From CAZDAM01 sp964503595 (GTDB lineage: Bacteria > Muiribacteriota > UBA6191), in NCBI GenBank assembly GCA_964503595.1, contig CAZDAM010000101.1, forward strand, positions 1 through 11,835: a DNA stretch of 11,835 nucleotides, in the 5' to 3' direction. Shown piece after piece: positions 7,352 through 11,835 of the stretch (the first letter of the stretch is position 1; each line of letters opens with the position of its first letter). The notes below the pieces were generated by a model. That model saw only the letters and a list, made by a program, of their open reading frames with translations. It had not been told where the DNA came from and ran no database searches. A program made the translations under genes and the position numbers.

Positions 7352-7663
7352 ATGGAGTCAGACCGACATTTTCCCTGGTACTGTGCTCTGGCTTACGTGC
7401 CGGTTTTAGGCCTTTGCTGTCTGTTCTCCAGTCGAGAAGGGGATGAGGAGTTTCTTTTTCATGCCCGCCAGGGATTTATTCTTTTCAGTCTGGAGATGTT
7501 CAGCACCATGATTCTGTTTGTTCCCAAATTCGGGTTGTGGTGTTTTGGGCTCTGCTCTTTGCTCTTTTCCTGCCTGCATATCAGGGTTCTTCTGGAAATG
7601 CGTCGGGGAAAACGCTTTAAAATCCCGGCGGTTGCCTCGCTGACACGTCTTTTGGAGACCTGA
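7352..7663 (+). CDS. Small DUF4870 / Tic20-like membrane protein
   Basis: 103 residues with three hydrophobic segments at about 8-26, 40-57 and 60-80, and a basic C-terminal tail (MRRGKRFKIP). The pattern YCALAYVPVLGL, then a charged loop (SSREGDEEF), then FHARQGFILF is the recognisable DUF4870/Tic20-like signature: a proline-containing first helix and the F-H-A-R-Q-G motif before the second. The MamF magnetosome protein belongs to the same superfamily, but nothing here points to magnetosomes. The molecular role of the small bacterial members is not established. The start is an ATG 3 bases after the asnS stop, with GGAG nine bases upstream. The stop overlaps the rsmD start by one base (TGATG), so the three genes are almost certainly co-transcribed. 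Confidence 0.8.
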   Translation: MESDRHFPWYCALAYVPVLGLCCLFSSREGDEEFLFHARQGFILFSLEMFSTMILFVPKFGLWCFGLCSLLFSCLHIRVLLEMRRGKRFKIPAVASLTRLLET

Positions 7664-8235
7664 TGAAAATCTATTCCGGACTTTTGAAGGGAATGAATCT
7701 GAAATCACCCCCCGGCATGGATGTGAGGCCGACCAAATCCACGGTCAGAGAAGCCGTATTCAATATTCTTGGTCAGGATCTGATTGGCTGGAGCTTTCTG
7801 GATCTTTGTTCGGGAAGCGGTGTCATGGCGATTGAGGCCCTTTCGCGGGGGGCTCGCCGTGTCACAATGCTTGATAGGGATCGTCGGGTGGTGAAAAACC
7901 TTCGGGAGAATGCGGATCAGGCCAGGGAAAGACTGGCATCAGAAGAGATCCGGGTCGAGGTCCGTCTGGATGATTATCAGGCTTTTGTGAGACGAGCAAA
8001 GCAGACTTACGATATTGTATATTTTGATCCTCCTTTCGAGCAGTACCATGAGCAGGGCTGGCGCAAGGTCGATTTTTCACGGGTTCTGGACCCCGATGGT
8101 TTTTTGATCCTGGAGCATTCCCGGCACGCTCCCAGAGAAATGCCGGAACATCTTGGAGGTCTTGTTCGGACTCAGACCAGGCGCTATGGCCAGTCGATTC
8201 TGAGTTTTTTTGCCCATGAGTCAGAAGAAGAATAA
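7663..8235 (+). CDS. rsmD: 16S rRNA (guanine966-N2)-methyltransferase RsmD
   Basis: 190 residues, the normal family length. RsmD uses S-adenosylmethionine to methylate G966 (E. coli numbering) of 16S rRNA on the small subunit. The conserved N-terminus contains VRPTKSTVREAVFNIL (21-36). The SAM-binding loop DLCSGSG is at 47-53, followed by EALSRGA. An acidic residue for the ribose lies at D71 (MLDRD). The catalytic DPPF motif is at 122-125, and the C-terminal RRYGQSILSFF at 173-183 matches the family ending. All motifs are intact. GGAG lies five bases before the ATG, which overlaps the previous stop by one base. In many bacteria rsmD is followed by coaD. Here it instead overlaps the prepilin-like gene by 20 bases. 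Confidence 0.93.
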   Translation: MKIYSGLLKGMNLKSPPGMDVRPTKSTVREAVFNILGQDLIGWSFLDLCSGSGVMAIEALSRGARRVTMLDRDRRVVKNLRENADQARERLASEEIRVEVRLDDYQAFVRRAKQTYDIVYFDPPFEQYHEQGWRKVDFSRVLDPDGFLILEHSRHAPREMPEHLGGLVRTQTRRYGQSILSFFAHESEEE

Positions 8236-8956
8236 AGGCTTTACCATTGTTGAGATCATGGTGGTTGTCAGCATCCTCGGATTGCTGCTGGTAGCCCTCA
8301 CCCTGTTTTCCTTCTACCGTGCAGGAAGCCTGAGGCAGAAAATCAAGGAAGCAGATGCGATACGATCCCAGTCTCCGATGGAAATTTCGGAGATGACCTT
8401 GAACAAGGATATTCTGGCGTTTCGGGAAGAACTTGAAGCACGCCGGTTCGCCCTTATGGATGAGGCTCCTATGCCCTCGCTGTTTCGGGTTTCACAAGGG
8501 ATTTCCTACGAGACGATTCCCGAAGAGGCTCCCCGTCTGGCTCGCAAACTGCTCGGAGCAGCTTTTCTACGAATTCGTGGTGGAGCTTCGGAAGGTGAAG
8601 TCCTTGGCCTTCTGAAGGAAGCTTCCATTCTGGGGACAATGAATCCCAAGATTCTGGCTGAAGTGGCGTCTGTTGCCCTTGAGGCTGGCCTGGTTGATTT
8701 TGCCAGGGAGCAGGCAGATGAGGTTCTGAAGCTTGATGCCACCTATGCCGACGCCTGGCTTGTGAAGGCCCGTCTCGCCTTGAAGTCGGATCACGTCAAT
8801 GATGCCAGAGAAGCTTTGAAAACGGCTGCAGATCACAAGCAGAAGAATGCGGAAATCTTTCTGATCTACTCTGAGCTTTACCTCAAGGAAGGCAAAAAGG
8901 AAGAATCCGAAGCGGCTCTTCGTCAGTACCACGCCTTGATGGGGGGAGGGCTTTAA
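8216..8956 (+). CDS. Type IV prepilin-like N-terminus fused to a TPR domain
   Basis: 246 residues from the ATG at 8216. An in-frame TTG two codons earlier is less likely. The N-terminus MSQKKNKG followed by FTIVEIMVVV is a textbook class III signal: a short basic leader, Gly at 8, Phe at mature position +1, Glu at mature +5, then about 20 hydrophobic residues. This predicts cleavage and methylation by a prepilin peptidase and insertion in the inner membrane. Instead of a pilin-type beta headgroup there is a mixed helical linker (about 40-105), then helical repeats that fit tetratricopeptide repeats: about 108-138 (weak), 144-176, 178-211 and 212-243. The gene overlaps rsmD by 20 bases. The upstream T-rich stretch has no Shine-Dalgarno site, so it may be translationally coupled. 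It ends directly before the first CNNM gene. Known pilins are not usually built this way, so function is uncertain. Confidence 0.85.
   Translation: MSQKKNKGFTIVEIMVVVSILGLLLVALTLFSFYRAGSLRQKIKEADAIRSQSPMEISEMTLNKDILAFREELEARRFALMDEAPMPSLFRVSQGISYETIPEEAPRLARKLLGAAFLRIRGGASEGEVLGLLKEASILGTMNPKILAEVASVALEAGLVDFAREQADEVLKLDATYADAWLVKARLALKSDHVNDAREALKTAADHKQKNAEIFLIYSELYLKEGKKEESEAALRQYHALMGGGL
8941..8950 (+). promoter_or_regulatory. Strong ribosome binding site of the first CNNM gene
   Basis: GGGGGGAGGG ends six bases before the ATG at 8957 and lies within the last codons of the prepilin-TPR gene (its MGGGL tail). It supports the start immediately after the TAA. Confidence 0.6.
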
Positions 8957-10201
8957 ATGGAAATCCTTCTTCTGACTCTGGCCATGTTTCTGTTTTCAGC
9001 CATTTTTTCCGGCTCCGAAACGGCCATGTTTTCGTTAAGACCGTCGCAAACGGAATCCCTTAAAGACAGGGATGATTTTCTGAGCCGTTGTCTGGAGGCT
9101 CTTCTGAATCAGAAGGGGGCAACCCTGATTGTGATTCTGGTAGGAAATCTGGCCGTGAACACCTTTTTGTCTTCTTCGGTCTCCGAGCTTGCCGTAACAG
9201 CTTTTGGTAAGCAGGGTCTGGCCTGGGCCGTTCCCCTGATCACGATTCTGATCATTATTTTTGGAGAAATTCTTCCCAAGACTCTGGCTTTGAGAACCAA
9301 TCTGACCTGGTCGCTTCTGGTGGCGCCGCCCATGACGCTTCTGAAGAAGTGCATTCAGCCTGCTGCCGTAGGCCTTCAGCGTTTTACCGACTGGCTTTTT
9401 GATACTCTGGGCCCCAAAAGCCCAAAGAGCAGCCATATGAATGCGGATGAACTGGCAACCATGATTTCCATTGGTGAGAGTCAGGGCATTTTCAATCGCT
9501 GGGAACGCAAACTGGTGGAGCAGATTTTTGCTTTTCGGGAAGTTTATGCCGTGGAGAGAATGACCCCAAGACCGGATGTTCTGGCTATTTCAGCTGATAG
9601 CAGCCGGGAGGACGTTCTTCATGTGCTTGAAAACTCACGACGGACCAAGATTCCCGTCTATGAAGAGGATATTGATTCGATCGTCGGATATTTTCAGGTG
9701 CGCGATTTTCTGTTGTTTCCGGAAAAGTCAATTCGGGAGATTCTTTATCCGGTTCTGGTAATCCCCGAAATGAAGCCGATGGATCGCCTGCTGCAGGAGA
9801 TGCAGGTCAAAAATATCAAACTCGCCATTCTTCTGGATGAGTACGGCAGTCTTCAGGGAATTCTGACTCTTGAAGATGTTCTGGATACCATCTTTGGAGA
9901 TCTGGACCGGGACTCTTCCCGCAGGCAAATGATCCGGCGAAAAGGAGCTGGAAAATGGCTGGTTTCTTCCCAGACCCCGCTTCGTGAACTGGACAGTTCC
10001 CTTGAATGCGATGTCTTTGAGAATGCCGGGGAGCCCGGGCAGAATCTGGCTTCCTTTGTCGCCTCTGAACTGAACAAGGTTGCTGAAGTCGGCGATCAGG
10101 TTGAGCGTGAAGGCTATGTACTTCGGGTCCATAAGGTTCTGAAGCGCAGGATTCTTGAAATTGAAGTCAGGGAGCCGATTCCTGAGGAGGAAGAGGAATG
10201 A
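8957..10201 (+). CDS. CNNM/CorC-family (HlyC/CorC) divalent cation transporter, copy 1
   Basis: 414 residues. The N-terminal CNNM (DUF21) membrane domain covers about 1-150, with SGSETAMFS (18-26), VGNLAVN (62-68) and GEILPK (103-108). A paired CBS domain region covers about 203-316 (TKIPVYEED, DEYGSLQGILTLEDVLD). A CorC_HlyC domain covers about 325-405, and the C-terminus is acidic (EEEEE). Family members such as CorC, MpfA and CNNM proteins act in Mg2+ (sometimes Co2+) export or homeostasis at the inner membrane, with CBS domains sensing nucleotide/Mg2+. The old hemolysin annotation is not supported for most members. The start codon directly follows the stop of the prepilin-TPR gene. Its stop overlaps the ATG of the second copy by four bases (ATGA), so the two are co-translated. 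Confidence 0.92.
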   Translation: MEILLLTLAMFLFSAIFSGSETAMFSLRPSQTESLKDRDDFLSRCLEALLNQKGATLIVILVGNLAVNTFLSSSVSELAVTAFGKQGLAWAVPLITILIIIFGEILPKTLALRTNLTWSLLVAPPMTLLKKCIQPAAVGLQRFTDWLFDTLGPKSPKSSHMNADELATMISIGESQGIFNRWERKLVEQIFAFREVYAVERMTPRPDVLAISADSSREDVLHVLENSRRTKIPVYEEDIDSIVGYFQVRDFLLFPEKSIREILYPVLVIPEMKPMDRLLQEMQVKNIKLAILLDEYGSLQGILTLEDVLDTIFGDLDRDSSRRQMIRRKGAGKWLVSSQTPLRELDSSLECDVFENAGEPGQNLASFVASELNKVAEVGDQVEREGYVLRVHKVLKRRILEIEVREPIPEEEEE

Positions 10202-11493
10202 GCTTTCTTTTCGCCGGGATGCTCTTTTTCTTCATGCTGAGCGCCTTCTTTTCGACCTCTGAATTTGTGGTGATTTCGGTCAACCAGATGAAGCTCGAGC
10301 ACCGTTTTCGGGAAGGGGATGCCAAGGCGGGCCGTATTCTGGAACTGATCCGCGACGCAGATCGCATCATTTCCTGTATTCTGGTCGGAAATAACATCGC
10401 CAATGTTTCCCTTTCAGCCCTGATGACGCTTTATATCTCGGAGCTGGCTGCCCAGTACCCGAGTGTAGGTAATCATGTTCCACTTCTGACAGCCCTGATT
10501 ATCACTCCTCTGGTTCTTCTGATTGGTGAGATCGTGCCCAAGAACCTGGGTGGGCGTTATGCAGATTTCCTGATTCTGGTAATCTACCCTCTCCTGCGTT
10601 TCTGTCTGTTTTTCTTTAAACCGGTTCTGGATTTTCTGACGGCAATTCTGGGTTTCTTGAATCGCTACACCGGGGGCACAGATGACACTCTGGCCCATAC
10701 CATCTCAAGAGAGGAGTTTGTGCACTGGGTGCGCCGCTCCGTGATGGTGGGTATGGTTCACGAAGAAGCCGAAAAAATGATTCAGACCACCTTTGAATTC
10801 CGCGAAACCACAGTTCGGGAAATCATGGTGCCGCTTTTGGATGTGAGAGCAGTTCCCGTTAATATGAGTGTTCAGGACTTTCTGCTTTTTGCCAGAAAGC
10901 ATCTTTTCACCCGTTACCCGGTCTATGAGGATCGTGTCGATCGCATGATTGGTCATATCAGTGTCAATGAGGTCTTAAGGGGCAAGACCCGTGAGGGAGA
11001 TGGTATTGCCCGCTATGTCCACCCGGTGGTCTACGTTCCATCCACTCTGCCTATCGACAAGCTTCTGTTTCAGATGCAGAGCAAAGGAGAGAAGATGGTA
11101 GTCGCAGTTGATGAATATGGTGGCTGCGATGGAATTGCCACAGTTGAGGATGTCATCGAGGAACTGGTGGGAGAAATCGCCGAGGATCATGAGGTTTTTG
11201 AACCCATGATCAAGAAGATCGGTGAGAATGAATATCTGGTCGATGCCTCAATGGACATTGAAGATCTCAATGACGAACTGGAACTCAATCTGAAAAAAGA
11301 CGGTTATGATACCCTGGCAGGTTTTCTTCTCAAGCAGTTTGAACGCATTCCGACCACGGGTGAATCCTTCTTCATTGAAGATCACTGCTTTGAAATCGTG
11401 GAAATGGAACATCTTGCCATTACCCTGGTGAAAATTTCCCTGTTTGGTTCTCAGGCAGCCGAAGTCACCGAGCAGAAAGTCAGCCTGAACTAA
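10198..11493 (+). CDS. CNNM/CorC-family (HlyC/CorC) divalent cation transporter, copy 2
   Basis: 431 residues with the same order as its neighbour. The CNNM membrane domain covers about 1-160 (SEFVVISVN at 21-29, VGNNIAN at 63-69, GEIVPK at 110-115). The CBS pair covers about 205-325 (TRYPVYED, VDEYGGCDGIATVEDVIEEL). The CorC_HlyC domain covers about 335-415 (DGYDTLAGFLLKQF, a typical C-terminal signature). The two copies differ clearly, for example SGSETAMFS against STSEFVVIS and DEYGSLQG against DEYGGCDG, so this is an old paralogous pair and not a recent duplication. The ATG overlaps the previous stop, with GAGGAGGAAGAGG just upstream. The role is probably inner-membrane Mg2+ or related cation homeostasis, possibly with the first copy as a hetero-oligomer, since CNNM proteins are dimeric. 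It is the last clear gene of the run. Confidence 0.92.
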   Translation: MSFLFAGMLFFFMLSAFFSTSEFVVISVNQMKLEHRFREGDAKAGRILELIRDADRIISCILVGNNIANVSLSALMTLYISELAAQYPSVGNHVPLLTALIITPLVLLIGEIVPKNLGGRYADFLILVIYPLLRFCLFFFKPVLDFLTAILGFLNRYTGGTDDTLAHTISREEFVHWVRRSVMVGMVHEEAEKMIQTTFEFRETTVREIMVPLLDVRAVPVNMSVQDFLLFARKHLFTRYPVYEDRVDRMIGHISVNEVLRGKTREGDGIARYVHPVVYVPSTLPIDKLLFQMQSKGEKMVVAVDEYGGCDGIATVEDVIEELVGEIAEDHEVFEPMIKKIGENEYLVDASMDIEDLNDELELNLKKDGYDTLAGFLLKQFERIPTTGESFFIEDHCFEIVEMEHLAITLVKISLFGSQAAEVTEQKVSLN

Positions 11494-11653
11494 AAGAGGC
11501 TTTTTAAACTCTAAATTCACAAGACTTCCTGTTTGGGTGAGTATCTTGAAAACTAAGGGTGGAGGGAAAAATTCCATTTTTCGATGGATGTCGACCCCGG
11601 TTTCTTTTCGAGAACAGCACTGTATCTGTCAAGCCAGTTTGGGTCGCAATCAG

Positions 11654-11665
11654 TGGGTATACCCA
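11654..11665. repeat. Perfect 12-base palindrome
   Basis: TGGGTATACCCA reads the same on both strands. With its flanking base it shares GTGGGTATA with the glmM promoter region (3945-3953). It could be an operator half-site pair, but no adjacent promoter is evident. Confidence 0.4.
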
Positions 11666-11763
11666 GGGGATGAGCTTGAGCTGGGAGCTTGCTTTCTCAC
11701 GGCAAGGTGGACTTCAGAAGCTTGTCCTTTACCTGTCATTCCGCACACAGCACTTAAAAAGCA

Positions 11764-11793
11764 CCGGATTCAGTATTTTTTTGTCAGATCCGG
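11764..11793. repeat. Inverted repeat CCGGAT / ATCCGG around a T7 run
   Basis: Six-base perfect arms (11764-11769 and 11788-11793) around an 18-base loop containing seven T residues. No T-run follows the right arm, so it does not look like an intrinsic terminator. Function unknown. Confidence 0.3.
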
Positions 11794-11795
11794 GG

Positions 11796-11819
11796 GCGCA
11801 CTTACCGAAAAAGGTGCGC
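11796..11819. repeat. Inverted repeat GCGCAC / GTGCGC
   Basis: Six-base perfect arms with a 12-base loop, three bases after the preceding inverted repeat. It is followed by two direct copies of GCAAAAG (11818-11824, 11827-11833). Neither strand has a T-run after the stem. Confidence 0.35.
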
Positions 11820-11835
11820 AAAAGTCGCAAAAGCT

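Larger units (their letters stand above)
11494..11835 (+). other. 342-base stretch to the window edge without a defensible gene
   Basis: Two plus-strand frames stay open to the edge. One starts from the ATG at 11588 (82 codons, MSTPVSFREQHCICQ...). The other starts from a GTG at 11559 or an unusual ATT at 11571 that sits five bases after GGAGG. Neither has a recognisable motif or convincing codon pattern, and both cannot be real, so I annotate neither. On the minus strand the longest frame near the edge ends after about 34 codons. The only terminator-like hairpin after the last CNNM stop (11492-11504, AAAAG/CTTTT) is too weak to call. Inverted repeats listed separately lie inside this stretch. 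Confidence 0.5.

Noticed and set aside
8210..8215. TTG start two codons before the prepilin-TPR ATG
   Set aside because: The ATG at 8216 gives a normal short leader peptide, and the TTG has no better ribosome binding site.
8941..11493. Recent duplication of a CNNM gene
   Set aside because: The two copies are too different in motifs and length. They look like ancient paralogues and show no DNA-level repeat by eye.
11492..11505. Terminator-like hairpin after the second CNNM gene
   Set aside because: The stem is five pairs, four of them A-T, with a three-base loop and only one T after it. Too weak to call.
11604..11632. Perfect TTGACA on the minus strand (11632-11627) as a promoter
   Set aside because: At 16-18 bases downstream the sequence is GAAAAG-like, with no -10 match, and no minus-strand gene follows.

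Overview
The window looks like a core-genome segment from a Gram-negative-type bacterium with intermediate base composition (slightly above 50% G+C by eye). Translation, cell-wall and envelope genes are packed with gaps or overlaps of only a few bases. A type IV prepilin signal, a CheX-like protein and a very large DUF4175-like envelope protein fit a deep-branching, non-model lineage. I cannot name the phylum from this sequence alone. I see no mobile element, CRISPR array, tRNA or rRNA.

Layout. The left third (1-3934) is a minus-strand operon. It reads from a 1085-residue DUF4175-like membrane/coiled-coil protein, through a 135-residue protein of unknown function joined by a 4-base GTGA overlap, into a CheX-like protein that runs off the left edge. 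A 28-base divergent gap (3935-3962) separates it from glmM, whose promoter reaches back into the first codons of the minus-strand gene. After glmM there is a 57-base gap with a second promoter. A tightly packed plus-strand run follows: a 216-residue one-TM protein, asnS, a small DUF4870/Tic20-like membrane protein, rsmD, a prepilin-like/TPR fusion, and two adjacent CNNM/CorC-type transporters (5388-11493). The last 342 bases (11494-11835) hold no gene I can defend, only inverted repeats and open frames that run off the edge.

How the genes fit together. glmM makes glucosamine-1-phosphate for peptidoglycan and LPS. asnS and rsmD serve translation. The CNNM pair probably handles Mg2+ or related divalent cations. 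The DUF4175-like protein, the 216-residue protein and the prepilin-TPR protein are envelope proteins with scaffold-like helical parts.

Most notable are (i) two promoters whose -10 boxes lie 7-9 bases before an ATG without a useful ribosome binding site, implying leaderless mRNAs at the heads of transcription units whose internal genes mostly have clear Shine-Dalgarno sites; (ii) the prepilin-TPR fusion; and (iii) the DUF4175/unknown/CheX gene set. None of these proves a new system, but (ii) and (iii) deserve follow-up.
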